Positions 46,777-56,091 are shown, counted from the first letter of the stretch. The stretch is 64,000 bases of DNA from JAGOUY01 sp964562155 (GCA_964562155.1 CAZLRU010000001.1:45702-109701), one strand, 5' to 3'. Numbers and translations: made by a program. The notes: a model not told the origin generated them from the sequence alone.

Positions 46777-49068
46777 CTAGAGTTTCTTTGTCTTAAGACG
46801 CAAGGAATTGCTAATAACCGATACGCTTGAGAAAGCCATGGCGAGACCGGCAAAGACCGGATTTAATAGCAGACCCAGGAACGGATACAGAATTCCAGAA
46901 GCGAGTGGAATTCCGATGAGGTTATAAATAAACGCCCAAAAGAGATTTTGTCGCACCGTCCGCATCGTTAAACGCGCAAGTCTAATCGCCTGGGGAATTT
47001 TTGCAATATCTCCTCCTAGTAAGGTCATTCCTGCGGATTCAATTGCTACATCTGTTCCCGTCGCCATCGCTATTCCTACATCTGCTTGAACGAGGGCGGG
47101 CGCATCGTTAATTCCATCTCCTACCATTGCAACGCGTTGACCGACTTGCTGTAGTTCTTTTATCTTGTTTGCTTTTTGCTGCGGCATTACCTCCGCCAGA
47201 ACCGTCTCGATGCCTACCTGCGTTGCAATATAGCTTCCGGTACGTTCATTATCACCCGTTAGCATCACTGTCTTTAAACCCATCTGGCGCAGGACATGAA
47301 TCACCTCTTTCGCTCCATTTTTGATCGTATCACTAATAGCGATTAATCCTATTTCTTTTTCCTCTACACAAATAACCACGACCGTCTTTCCCTCCGATTG
47401 AAGTTCATGAATGTTCCACGAGTAAGAGGTGTCGTGGTTCAGTGGCTTCCGGATCCTCACATGCTTTCCTTCCACAACCCCCTCAATCCCCATGCCCTCG
47501 TGCGCTTGGAAATCTGTCACGCGGCGCAAGGTGGCATGACCAGCTCTGCGTACTATTGCTTGTGCGAGAGGATGTTCGGAAAAGGTCTCCAGACTCGCCG
47601 CAAGCACGATGATCTCCTCTTCCTTGTACGCCATATCTAGTTTTACGAGATCTGTTACGTCTGGCGTTCCTCGCGTGATTGTCCCTGTTTTATCAAAGAC
47701 GACCGTCGTAACTTTGCTCAGATGTTCTAAGCTTTCCGCGTCTTTAATGAGTATGCCGTATTCTGCTCCTCTCCCCACACCAACGATCATCGCGGTTGGC
47801 GTTGCTAGCCCTAACGCGCATGGACAAGCGATGACCAGCACTCCCACAAACGCAAGCAAGCCAAAGGAAAAGGCGGTAGAAAAGCCAAAATAGGATGATC
47901 CGATAACGAACCAAAGAATAAGTGACAGAATGGCAATCGCAAGAACGATCGGAACGAAGACCCCGGAAATACGGTCCGCTAAAGCTTGAATTGGTGCTTT
48001 TGATCCCTGTGCCCGTTCAACCATCGCGATGATTTGTGATAAAACGGTATCGGATCCGATCTTTGCCGCTTTTATAACAATGCTTCCCTGCTTATTGATC
48101 GTTGAACCAATAACGTGATCACCCTCATGCTTGTCAACGGGAATGGATTCTCCTGTCATCATCGATTCATCTACGGAAGTCGATCCTTCTAAGATGGTTC
48201 CATCAACCGGAATCTTTGTGCCTGGCTTTACCCGAATATATTCTCCGATTTGCACTTGATCTACAGGAATTTCTATTTCTTCTTCGTGACGAATAACGAG
48301 AGCTGTCTTTGCCTGCAATCCAAGCAGTTTCTCAATCGCTTGTCCGGTGCGGAGCTTTGAGCCCGTTTCGAGATATTTTCCGAATAATACAAAACCAATG
48401 ACCACAATCGTGACATCAAAATAGGTATGTTCTGGCGCTTGTAATAACTCACGCGCACCCGGAACCAAGGTAATGAATGTGCTATAGAGATAGGCCGCAA
48501 GCGTCCCGATCCCGATCAGGCTATCCATGTTCGCCACACGATAATGAAAAAAGGTGATCGCGCCTTGAGTGAATGGTCTACCTGCCCAGAAGATAATGAG
48601 TGTCGCCAGAATAAAGAATAGAACATTGAGCCATTCCATGGGGAGTGGAAGATTTGGGATCGATTGGAATAAGCGTGCGGCAATATCCCACATCATCAAA
48701 GCAAAAACGAGCAATGTGATCGGCAGCACGAATTGAACCCGCCCTTTTTGTCGTTCGAGTTCGCTCATTTTTTCTTGCCTCGCATCTTGGATTCCAAGGT
48801 GGTCGGCGTGATTTATTCCGGGAAGCTCTATGGATAACTCTTGCGATTTGATTTTTTCTTCCGAAATAAACTGATACCCCAGAGGCTCGAGCTGCGCGTT
48901 GATTTGATCAACTTTGATTTCGCCCGAGGTCATATAGACCGTCGCTTTTTCCGTAGCGAAATTTACGTCGCATCTTTCTACTCCTGTCATCTTCTGCACG
49001 TTTTTGGTAATGATCGTCTGACAACTCGCGCAGTGCATTCCTCGAACACGAAATGTCTGGGTGTTCAT
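46777..49068 (-). CDS. copA: Copper-exporting P1B-type ATPase
   Basis: 763 residues. An N-terminal HMA domain has GMHCASC. About eight spans follow; the CPC motif is in VIACPCALGLATPTAM, phosphorylation occurs at DKTGT, and the SEHPLAQAI motif and GDGINDAPAL hinge are intact. The final span carries the SSVSVISNSLR signature of Cu+ pumps. It exports Cu+ from the cytosol. The start is the ATG at 49068, one base after the DUF305 stop; the TTG at 49077 would overlap that gene. Confidence 0.95.
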   Translation of the reverse strand: MNTQTFRVRGMHCASCQTIITKNVQKMTGVERCDVNFATEKATVYMTSGEIKVDQINAQLEPLGYQFISEEKIKSQELSIELPGINHADHLGIQDARQEKMSELERQKGRVQFVLPITLLVFALMMWDIAARLFQSIPNLPLPMEWLNVLFFILATLIIFWAGRPFTQGAITFFHYRVANMDSLIGIGTLAAYLYSTFITLVPGARELLQAPEHTYFDVTIVVIGFVLFGKYLETGSKLRTGQAIEKLLGLQAKTALVIRHEEEIEIPVDQVQIGEYIRVKPGTKIPVDGTILEGSTSVDESMMTGESIPVDKHEGDHVIGSTINKQGSIVIKAAKIGSDTVLSQIIAMVERAQGSKAPIQALADRISGVFVPIVLAIAILSLILWFVIGSSYFGFSTAFSFGLLAFVGVLVIACPCALGLATPTAMIVGVGRGAEYGILIKDAESLEHLSKVTTVVFDKTGTITRGTPDVTDLVKLDMAYKEEEIIVLAASLETFSEHPLAQAIVRRAGHATLRRVTDFQAHEGMGIEGVVEGKHVRIRKPLNHDTSYSWNIHELQSEGKTVVVICVEEKEIGLIAISDTIKNGAKEVIHVLRQMGLKTVMLTGDNERTGSYIATQVGIETVLAEVMPQQKANKIKELQQVGQRVAMVGDGINDAPALVQADVGIAMATGTDVAIESAGMTLLGGDIAKIPQAIRLARLTMRTVRQNLFWAFIYNLIGIPLASGILYPFLGLLLNPVFAGLAMAFSSVSVISNSLRLKTKKL

Positions 49069-49069
49069 A

Positions 49070-49624
49070 TTATTCAACGTTATACCAAGTTTTGCGCCAC
49101 TCCTTCAGGGTTGTCCTTGTCGTTTTTAAGAAGTTCTCGACGGCGTCGGCATTGTTTAAAATCTCTGCACGACTCGACTTTTTTCGAATCTCTTGAGTCA
49201 TTAAAATACCCCTCTCATGATGGGCGATTAGCGCATTCAAGAAACGTAAATCCAGCTTATCATCATAAGAACCGAGGCGTGCTGGTAATGGATCACGTAC
49301 CTTTCGGGTATCGCGGTACCACTCTTTTTTCCATTGGTACAGTTCGTCGATGAGTTTTGGTTCGTCTTTTTGGATAGCTGCCGCCAATGATCGGATCTCC
49401 GGACGTTGGCTTTGTTCTGCCTGCTGAGCAAGTAATATTGCTCCACGGTGATGGGCGGCCATAGCATTCAAATAACGCAGATCCACTAATCGGTCTGCCG
49501 TCCCTAAATCCATCGACTTCTCATACATCGTTTCTTGATACTGTGGGGTAAGAAAATATCCCGCTCCCATCCCGATAACGAACCCGATAATCAATAATGA
49601 AATAGCCAAGAGGTGCTTCGACAT
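49070..49624 (-). CDS. DUF305 protein (copper-associated ferritin-like)
   Basis: 184 residues with an N-terminal signal anchor (LLAISLLIIGFVIGMGAGYF) and two DUF305 repeats. Each has an AHHxxxI-LxxxxxxxxxR motif: AAHHRGAILLAQQ and IAHHERGILMTQE. Such proteins, for example CopM, bind copper outside the cytoplasm. It lies between csoR and copA with 1-nt gaps. Confidence 0.9.
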   Translation of the reverse strand: MSKHLLAISLLIIGFVIGMGAGYFLTPQYQETMYEKSMDLGTADRLVDLRYLNAMAAHHRGAILLAQQAEQSQRPEIRSLAAAIQKDEPKLIDELYQWKKEWYRDTRKVRDPLPARLGSYDDKLDLRFLNALIAHHERGILMTQEIRKKSSRAEILNNADAVENFLKTTRTTLKEWRKTWYNVE

Positions 49625-49625
49625 A

Positions 49626-49889
49626 TTATTTACGTTTTAGTTGATAAACTTTAATAATTTCCCCAATCGCTTTCTTCTCGTTCCCGGTCTTGATTTGATT
49701 CAGGGCGCAGTGAGATAGGTGGTTCTCTAGCAGTACATCTTCTATATTCGACAAGGCCTGCTTCACGGCGGATGTTTGCGTGATGATATCGATGCAGTAA
49801 GTGTCTTTTGTGATCATTTCTTGAAGGCCTCGAACTTGACCCTCGATGATTTTTAATCGTCGAATGAGTTTGTGATTGTCTTGATGCAT
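49626..49889 (-). CDS. csoR: Copper-sensing transcriptional repressor CsoR
   Basis: 87 residues of the CsoR/RcnR fold. The Cu(I) site residues are present in the order Cys (DTYCIDI), His (ENHLSHC) and Cys (SHC), as in CsoR rather than RcnR or FrmR. Apo-CsoR binds the operator in its own promoter and Cu(I) releases it. The start is the ATG at 49889; the predicted transcription start lies at 49890-49891, so the mRNA is practically leaderless. First gene of csoR-DUF305-copA-HMA permease-cupredoxin. Confidence 0.95.
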   Translation of the reverse strand: MHQDNHKLIRRLKIIEGQVRGLQEMITKDTYCIDIITQTSAVKQALSNIEDVLLENHLSHCALNQIKTGNEKKAIGEIIKVYQLKRK

Positions 49890-49897
49890 ATGGAACA

Positions 49898-49925
49898 AGT
49901 ATACCCCCTAGGGGGTATACGTCAA
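49898..49925 (-). promoter_or_regulatory. csoR promoter with CsoR operator between -35 and -10
   Basis: On the minus strand TTGACG (49920-49925) and TATACT (49898-49903) are 16 bp apart. Between and across them lies a perfect 22-bp palindrome (49899-49920) with half-site GTATACCCCC, the G-tract inverted repeat typical of CsoR operators. A bound repressor would cover the whole promoter. Confidence 0.9.
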
Positions 49926-50029
49926 ACGTTCTTTATTTATAGGTTTCCTCGGAGATGTGTATTTTGAATACCGTGCCTAATATCATCGACTGTACGAGGG
50001 GGATGGCTTTAAGAGGGTGTTTTTTGTAG

Positions 50030-50077
50030 ACGCTATATATTGTGTTCAATTTCTATTTTATCCACTACATATTGTGG
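50030..50077. promoter_or_regulatory. Two NrdR boxes
   Basis: ACGCTATATATTGTGT (50030-50045) and CCACTACATATTGTGG (50062-50077) both fit the 16-bp NrdR box. Their centres are 32 bp apart, three helical turns, the usual NrdR arrangement. NrdR represses ribonucleotide reductase operons when dATP is high. The nrdR gene itself is not in the window. Confidence 0.85.
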
Positions 50078-50150
50078 ATAACTACGAAAAAGCCTTATTT
50101 TTTATCTCTTTACTGAAGTCGTTTCCGGGACTATCGTATAGCAACGGTCT

Positions 50151-50348
50151 ATGCCAAATTGCGTTAGTGAATATCGGTGCGGTACATGTCATAAACTGCT
50201 TTTCAAGGGACTGCTTGTTGAGGGAGCTATCGAGGTGAAATGCAAGCAGTGTCATGAGGTAAGTGTTATTCAGGCCACTCAATTCAATGAACTCTTATGT
50301 TTGATTAAGAACTGTCCCAATCGCGTAAGCTGGGATTCAAAAAAATAA
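50151..50348 (+). CDS. Small zinc-ribbon protein, Com-like
   Basis: 65 residues with two CxxC knuckles: EYRCGTCHKLLFKG and IEVKCKQCHEVSVI, spaced like the Com translational regulators of Mu-like phages and related stand-alone zinc ribbons. A further Cys (KNCPNR) follows. It lies between the NrdR boxes and nrdD, so it should be under NrdR control, though a weak terminator (50390-50410) separates it from nrdD. Its role is unknown; no other phage gene is near. Confidence 0.75.
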   Translation: MPNCVSEYRCGTCHKLLFKGLLVEGAIEVKCKQCHEVSVIQATQFNELLCLIKNCPNRVSWDSKK

Positions 50349-50389
50349 TCCCTGCAGCCTTCATTCTGAACTCGGAGAAGCTCTAGAAG

Positions 50390-50410
50390 CTCACGTATCG
50401 TGGGTTTTTA
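50390..50410 (+). terminator. Weak terminator between the zinc-ribbon gene and nrdD
   Basis: A 6-bp stem CTCACG/CGTGGG (one G-T pair, loop TAT) followed by TTTTTATTTTT. It may attenuate nrdD rather than end transcription completely. Confidence 0.5.
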
Positions 50411-50432
50411 TTTTTGTTCATTATTTCTTTGT

Positions 50433-52565
50433 ATGACGACTGCATTGAGTGCTCTCCCGGAGGTTCTGAAACGCGATGGTTCAAGGGTTCCGTTTGATAA
50501 AGATCGTATTTACAATGCTATTCGATTGGCTGCCGAGACGACGGAGGAGCTTGGTCTTCCTGAAGTCCATCGTCTGACGGAGACAATCCTTCTTTTTGTG
50601 GCAAAGACCGCAAAAGTCCGTCAAGAGATTTCCGTAGAGGAGCTGCAGGATATCGTGGAGTTTACTTTGATGGCGTGTGGCTATTTCAAGACGGCAAAGA
50701 GTTACATTATTTACCGGGAAAAACGGACACAGGGTCGGGAAATGGCCAAGGTCGCTGTTGATGTGGAGAAGACGATCGGTGAATATCTCAACCAATCCGA
50801 TTGGCGCGTTAATGAGAATGCGAATCAAGGGTATTCCTTGGGCGGGATGATTTTGAATACCTCGGGTAAAATCACGGCGAACTATTGGCTTAACTACATG
50901 TATCCAAAGGAAGTTCGAGAGGCGCATATTGAAGGGGATTTTCACCTTCATGATCTTGGGATGTTTTCAGGTTATTGCGCTGGTTGGAGTTTGCGCCAGT
51001 TGCTTGAGGAGGGGTTTAACGGTGTGCATGGAAAGGTCGAGTCTGATCCGCCGAAGCATTTTGAGACGGCTCTTGGGCAAATGGTTAATTTTTTGGGAAC
51101 GTTGCAGAACGAATGGGCGGGGGCGCAGGCTTTTTCTTCATTCGATACCATGCTCGCTCCTTATGCAAAGCGCGATAAGCTCTCCTATGAGCAAATTTAT
51201 CAAGGCGTTCAACAGTTTGTGTTTAATTTAAATGTCCCTTCGCGTTGGGGGATGCAGACACCCTTTACGAATATTACCTTGGATTGGGTTGTTCCTGATG
51301 ACTTAAAAACAAAGCGTCCGATCATCGCGGGAACAGAGGAGTTGTTTACCTATGCTGATTGTCAGTCTGAAATGGATCTCATCAACAGGGCTTTTATTGA
51401 AATCATGACAAAAGGTGATCGTAAAGGGCGGGTTTTTACGTTCCCTATTCCAACCTACAACATCACGAAAGATTTTAAATGGGATACGGAGAATGCAAGG
51501 CTTTTGTTTGAAATGACGGCTAAATACGGTATTCCGTACTTTCAAAATTTTGTGAATTCCTCGCTGAATCCGAGCGATGTTCGTAGTATGTGTTGTCGGC
51601 TTCAGCTTGATTTACGTGTGTTGCGTGCTCGTGGGGGAGGGTTGTTTGGTTCGGCCGAGATGACGGGAAGTATAGGAGTTGTAACCATTAATCTCCCTCG
51701 TATCGCGTATCTAGCTAAAACAAAAACACATTTCTTGGAGAGATTAGGGAAGTTGATGGATATTGCTAAAACTTCTCTTGAGATTAAGCGAAAGGTTGTG
51801 CAGGACAATATTGATCGAGGCCTCCTTCCCTATACAAAGCGCTATCTTCCTTCCCTGCGCAATCATTTTTCCACCATAGGATTGAATGGGATGAATGAAG
51901 CGTGTTTGAATCTCCTGGGGGTAAGTTTGGGTTCGGAGGAGGGGACGGCGTTTGCGCACGAGGTTCTTGAGTTTATGCGTGACCGTCTTATCAAGTATCA
52001 AGATGAAACGGGCACTCTCTACAATCTTGAGGCGACGCCGGCCGAGGGTGTGACGTATCGCTTTGCAAAAGAGGACCATGCTCGTTATCCCGGCATTATT
52101 CAAGCGGGTACGCCGGATGCGCCTTACTATACCAATTCAACGCATCTTCCTGTTGGTTATACGGATGATCCTCTCTCTGCTCTTGATCATCAAGACGCTC
52201 TACAAACGAAATATACGGGTGGCACCGTTCTTCACCTCTTTTTGGGTGAGCGGGTACGTGATTGGAAGACGTGCGCGAGCTTTGTGAGAAAGGTGGCTGA
52301 GTCCTATCATTTACCGTATTTCACGATCACTCCAACGTTTAGTATTTGTCCAAAGCACGGGTATCTGACTGGGGAGATTCACACGTGTCCGACTTGTGAG
52401 TCAGTGTGTGAAGTCTGGTCCAGGATTGTGGGGTATTTCCGACCTGTTGATCAGTGGAACAAGGGGAAGAAGGGTGAATACAAGGAGCGGAAAGAATATG
52501 TTGTTCAGGGAGGGGCGGATAGCGTCTTTCAGGATAATTCTGAGCCAGTTTGCCAAACTGTATGA
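50433..52565 (+). CDS. nrdD: Anaerobic (class III) ribonucleoside-triphosphate reductase
   Basis: 710 residues. An N-terminal ATP-cone (about 8-95: VLKRDGSRVPFDKDRIYNAI...) senses dATP/ATP. The catalytic domain includes DFHLHDLGMFSGYCAGWSLRQLLEEG, PSRWGMQTPFTNITLDW and FPIPTYNI. The C-terminus has the zinc Cys pairs (SICPKHGY...HTCPTC) and the glycyl-radical loop around RIVGYFRPV (the Gly is the radical site by family homology). It reduces NTPs to dNTPs without oxygen. The frame is open to 50400; the ATG at 50433 follows TATTTCTTTGT. The stop overlaps nrdG by 4 nt. Confidence 0.95.
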   Translation: MTTALSALPEVLKRDGSRVPFDKDRIYNAIRLAAETTEELGLPEVHRLTETILLFVAKTAKVRQEISVEELQDIVEFTLMACGYFKTAKSYIIYREKRTQGREMAKVAVDVEKTIGEYLNQSDWRVNENANQGYSLGGMILNTSGKITANYWLNYMYPKEVREAHIEGDFHLHDLGMFSGYCAGWSLRQLLEEGFNGVHGKVESDPPKHFETALGQMVNFLGTLQNEWAGAQAFSSFDTMLAPYAKRDKLSYEQIYQGVQQFVFNLNVPSRWGMQTPFTNITLDWVVPDDLKTKRPIIAGTEELFTYADCQSEMDLINRAFIEIMTKGDRKGRVFTFPIPTYNITKDFKWDTENARLLFEMTAKYGIPYFQNFVNSSLNPSDVRSMCCRLQLDLRVLRARGGGLFGSAEMTGSIGVVTINLPRIAYLAKTKTHFLERLGKLMDIAKTSLEIKRKVVQDNIDRGLLPYTKRYLPSLRNHFSTIGLNGMNEACLNLLGVSLGSEEGTAFAHEVLEFMRDRLIKYQDETGTLYNLEATPAEGVTYRFAKEDHARYPGIIQAGTPDAPYYTNSTHLPVGYTDDPLSALDHQDALQTKYTGGTVLHLFLGERVRDWKTCASFVRKVAESYHLPYFTITPTFSICPKHGYLTGEIHTCPTCESVCEVWSRIVGYFRPVDQWNKGKKGEYKERKEYVVQGGADSVFQDNSEPVCQTV

Positions 52566-53263
52566 TTATTTCCGGATTTCAGCCCCTTAGTTTGCTGGAT
52601 TACCCCGGAATTATTTCTTCTATTATCTTTACGCAAGGTTGTCCGTTTCGGTGTGGATATTGCCATAATCCTGAATTGATTTCCGCTCAGGCGCCTGACG
52701 TGAGCAATATCCTCAAGCCGGAAGATGTTCTTAAACATCTTCATCGACGGAAAAATATGGTGGAAGGAGTCTGTATTACCGGGGGAGAACCCACGGTTCA
52801 TCCGGATCTCCCGGACTTTATTAGAAAGGTGAAGCGTCTAGGGCTGCTCGTGAAGCTTGATACGAATGGACTTACTCCCCGGATGATTGAATTGCTTATT
52901 GAGGAGCGGTTAGTCGACTTTTTTGCGATGGATTTGAAGCATACTTGGAGGCGTTATTTGGAGGTCATTGGCATCAACCAGGCTCAGGTGATCGATAACT
53001 GTCGACAAACGTTTTGCCTGATTCAGGACTCCTCTATTCCTCATGAGTTTCGTACAACCGTTTATCCTGGTTATCATTGTAAAGAGGACCTTGAAGAAAT
53101 GGCTGGACAGCTTCGAGAGGGGGAGCGTTATATTTTGCAGGATATTCGTTATGGAAAGACTCTGAATCCGATTCTGGAACGAGCAGAGCCACTCGATCTT
53201 GCGGCTGTGGCTGACAGTATTCAGAATCGGTATCCGCTCTTGCAGATAGAAGTGCGATCTTAA
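52562..53263 (+). CDS. nrdG: Anaerobic ribonucleotide reductase activating protein
   Basis: 233 residues, radical SAM enzyme that generates the glycyl radical on NrdD. The [4Fe-4S] motif is in GCPFRCGYCHNPEL (CxxxCxxC), and GGEPTVHPDL supplies the SAM-binding GGE segment. It starts at the ATG at 52562, overlapping the nrdD stop (ATGA), so production is coupled to its substrate. The length is that of the longer NrdG type. Confidence 0.93.
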   Translation: MIISGFQPLSLLDYPGIISSIIFTQGCPFRCGYCHNPELISAQAPDVSNILKPEDVLKHLHRRKNMVEGVCITGGEPTVHPDLPDFIRKVKRLGLLVKLDTNGLTPRMIELLIEERLVDFFAMDLKHTWRRYLEVIGINQAQVIDNCRQTFCLIQDSSIPHEFRTTVYPGYHCKEDLEEMAGQLREGERYILQDIRYGKTLNPILERAEPLDLAAVADSIQNRYPLLQIEVRS

Positions 53264-53284
53264 AAACAATAACCAAATCTATCT

Positions 53285-53770
53285 ATGAATCCGTTACGTT
53301 TTCTCTCGCATCCTCTCTTCGTTTCTTTTGCTGTACAAAGTGTTCTTGCTTACGAGTGGCTGTCCGCTGGTTGGGAGAAGATTCAGGGAGGCGAATTTGT
53401 TCCCGCTATTGGAAAGACGCTTTTGCGTTTTGAGAATGGTAATCCGCATGAGTGGTATGTTGGTTTTGTGCTAAGGATCGCGAAAAATCATCCTGCTTCA
53501 TTTGGCGTGCTGGTCCAATGGGGGGAATTATTGGTGGGAATGGGATTGGTGGCGTCTTTGGTTCTTTATGCGTTTGGTGTCTGGTCATGGTCTAAGGCGA
53601 TTGCTGGTTTGATAGCTGTGTTGGCGCTTTTGGGAGGGGTGTTTATGAATCTGAATTTTTATTTTGCTGCGGGTTGGACCGGTGTGAGTACAGGCGGGTT
53701 AAATGCTCTGATGTTTTGGGTGGAAGTTGTTCTTTTGATTGCGTGGGTAACGAAAAGCTTGTCGCGTTAA
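53285..53770 (+). CDS. DoxX/DoxD-like membrane protein
   Basis: 161 residues, four membrane spans. SAGWEKIQGGEF, QWGELLVGMGLVASL and NFYFAAGWTGVSTGGLNALMFWVEVVLLI fit the DoxX/TQO small subunit family. These proteins are linked to quinone or thiosulfate metabolism or oxidative stress in other bacteria. Here it lies 21 nt after nrdG and may be co-transcribed. No partner subunit is visible. Confidence 0.8.
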   Translation: MNPLRFLSHPLFVSFAVQSVLAYEWLSAGWEKIQGGEFVPAIGKTLLRFENGNPHEWYVGFVLRIAKNHPASFGVLVQWGELLVGMGLVASLVLYAFGVWSWSKAIAGLIAVLALLGGVFMNLNFYFAAGWTGVSTGGLNALMFWVEVVLLIAWVTKSLSR

Positions 53771-53787
53771 GAACTGATCACGTTATC

Positions 53788-56091
53788 TTATGCACAGGTG
53801 ATTGAATCGAATTCCTCACAGGTCGCTCCCATATAACACATGGCACAGGCGCAAGATCCTCCGGATCCATCCGGCATACATGTTCCTCCGTTATGGCAGG
53901 TAACTCCCTCTGATCCGTCGCAATTGTGGGCGCTTAGGTCGCATATCGATCCTGAATAGCCGGTCGTACAGGCGCACGCAAAGCTAGTTAAATTTGGTGA
54001 GCAGGTTCCGCCGTTTAGGCAGGGGTTTACGTGACTCGTGCAGTAATTTTCGTATACCGTCATCAGTGTTGAGGAAGAGCCAGCGGCATAGAGATAACCT
54101 TGGCTCGCTTGGTTAACGGTAATCGTAGTTGTGCCGATACCCGCTATGGTACACATTCCGCCGCTTACCGTTGCCACGGACGCATTACTGCTTAGGAAGG
54201 ACATGCTGCCTCCGCTGGTTGAGGTGACGGCCAGAGCAAACGAGCTATCTCCTACGTACTTAATAATTTCCTGAAAGGTGATCTCGGGATCTGGTGGATC
54301 GCCCACGAGGTCACAGGAGGCGCCATGATAGCCAGTGTCACAAGTACAGGTGTGACTGTTTAAAGGGGGACTTATCCCGCCTAGCGTACTTATACGTACA
54401 CATGAGCCGTGAACTCCACAAGGGAATGAAGCACACGCGTCGATGCCGATTGAGCAGCGTGCTCCGGTTACTCCGGCAACGCAGGAGCAGCTCGCGCTTA
54501 CGGTGTTGATTGTACAAGAGGTGCTGTAGTCGCCGCAGGCGCCAACTGCGCACACGCCAGGAACTGTTAGAACTGCTGTGGTAGAGACAGCGATGTAGTT
54601 TGCTGACGCCGTTTGGGTGAGGGTGATCAGCGCGGTGCCGGATGCGTGAATATTAGCCGATGTTCCATCGATGGTCGCGACGGTTTCGTTGCTACTCAAA
54701 AAACTGAACGTTCCACCCTCGTGATTTGTTGAGCTAAAGATGAATGCGTAGGGATAGGTGTCGTATGCATGAGTTACGTCGTTAAACGTGAGAACAGGTG
54801 TTGCTTTGTTGACTGTCAGAATCGCGCTTGTGGTGGCAGAGGCATATCCATCTTCGGCGCTTTGTACGAGTGAGATAGTAGAGGTCCCCGCTCCAATTAT
54901 TGTTACCGTGGCTCCGCTTATGGTTGCGACATCCGTATTGCCGCTTGTAAAGGTTCGTGCGCCGCTACTTGTGCTGGTGGCCGTTAGCGAGAAAGGGCTG
55001 TTACCGTATGTTTTTGTTATGGCATTGAATTCTATCTCTGGAACGGTGAGACAGGTTATGCTGATAGATGTGATGCTCGAGTTGTGTATCGTGCCTGTGC
55101 TACTTGTGACCGTGCATACTTGATCGGGGGAGGTTGGCTGTGTGTGAACGGTTACGACGTAGCTTGCTCCGTCTTCTAGAGAGGTGCTGAATGCAAAAGC
55201 TCCATTTTCGGATAGGCTTAGGTTGTTTGCCCCGTTGTTTTGAAGAGTGATTGTGCCGCTGAGGCCAGACAGGGTTCCGCCGATGGTGTAGGTACGCGGT
55301 ACAACCGTTTCATTTGTTCGCCCTTCTCCTCCTAATCCTGCGCCTGAAGGGGTGGTAAAGGGATTGGATTGATTTGATGCCCCGCACGCCACCTCTATGG
55401 TGTTTATCGAGGTGGCTTGAATAGTGCCTTGGCTATTTGCAGACAGGTAACATCGTTGCCCGGCTGGTGTCTCTTTTACGGTCACAGAATATGGTTGGCC
55501 GTTTGAGAGAGTGGTGGGAAACGTAAAAGCGCTGTTTTCTCCCGGTCGAATTCTCACGATATCTTGTTCATTGTTTTGCAGCACAACAACACCGGTAATT
55601 CCCGTGATCGCTCCTCCGACTGTGTAGGTTTGACTATTAGTAGTGACCCCTGTCGCCACTCGTACCGCTTGCGCGAGATCTCCTCTCTCGATTTGCGTCA
55701 GGGTTTGTAAAATTCCATCCGTGAAGCTGTGTGTTGCGCTAAAAAAGCTCCCAGTAACGGGTGTCGATGTAAGCGGTTTCAAGATGGTGAGTAGATGGTT
55801 ATTTTTGAGCTTATGAAGAGCTTTATTTGCTTCTGTGCCGACGTGTGCCACTTTGTTTATAGGTGTGTTTTGCGCATCTTTAGAAATCGATAAGTTCGGA
55901 TGATTGAAGTGTGTCTGTAGGCTTTGAATGCTATTTACAATCGTGTTCCAAGTTGCGTTTGTTGAAAAAAATGAGCGTCCTATCGCCATCGCTACTCCAC
56001 CTGTAGTCAGTAAACCCATGATTATTAGACAGGTCAGAAAAAAGATCGGTCTAATACGATTTTTAAGAGGCGATGGGTTTTTCACAGGCAT
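53788..56091 (-). CDS. Surface protein with Ig-like and EGF-like domains
   Basis: 767 residues with an N-terminal signal anchor (about 13-37). Two carboxypeptidase-regulatory-like beta repeats follow (TYTVGGAITGITGVVVLQNN and TYTIGGTLSGLSGTITLQNN), then three MBG/BIG2-like repeats with FSLTATSTSSG...VATISG patterns. The C-terminal part contains four Cys-rich EGF-like modules; the clearest is NPCLNGGTCSPN...CACTTGYSGSICDL. The modules imply disulfide bonds and display outside the cell, probably for adhesion to a host or partner. A promoter-like TATACT lies at 56148-56153. Convergent with the DoxX-like gene. Confidence 0.85.
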   Translation of the reverse strand: MPVKNPSPLKNRIRPIFFLTCLIIMGLLTTGGVAMAIGRSFFSTNATWNTIVNSIQSLQTHFNHPNLSISKDAQNTPINKVAHVGTEANKALHKLKNNHLLTILKPLTSTPVTGSFFSATHSFTDGILQTLTQIERGDLAQAVRVATGVTTNSQTYTVGGAITGITGVVVLQNNEQDIVRIRPGENSAFTFPTTLSNGQPYSVTVKETPAGQRCYLSANSQGTIQATSINTIEVACGASNQSNPFTTPSGAGLGGEGRTNETVVPRTYTIGGTLSGLSGTITLQNNGANNLSLSENGAFAFSTSLEDGASYVVTVHTQPTSPDQVCTVTSSTGTIHNSSITSISITCLTVPEIEFNAITKTYGNSPFSLTATSTSSGARTFTSGNTDVATISGATVTIIGAGTSTISLVQSAEDGYASATTSAILTVNKATPVLTFNDVTHAYDTYPYAFIFSSTNHEGGTFSFLSSNETVATIDGTSANIHASGTALITLTQTASANYIAVSTTAVLTVPGVCAVGACGDYSTSCTINTVSASCSCVAGVTGARCSIGIDACASFPCGVHGSCVRISTLGGISPPLNSHTCTCDTGYHGASCDLVGDPPDPEITFQEIIKYVGDSSFALAVTSTSGGSMSFLSSNASVATVSGGMCTIAGIGTTTITVNQASQGYLYAAGSSSTLMTVYENYCTSHVNPCLNGGTCSPNLTSFACACTTGYSGSICDLSAHNCDGSEGVTCHNGGTCMPDGSGGSCACAMCYMGATCEEFDSITCA

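Noticed and set aside
49891..50150. Possible phage remnant suggested by the Com-like gene
   Set aside because: No other phage gene, integrase or attachment site lies near; NrdR boxes and nrdDG explain the context better.
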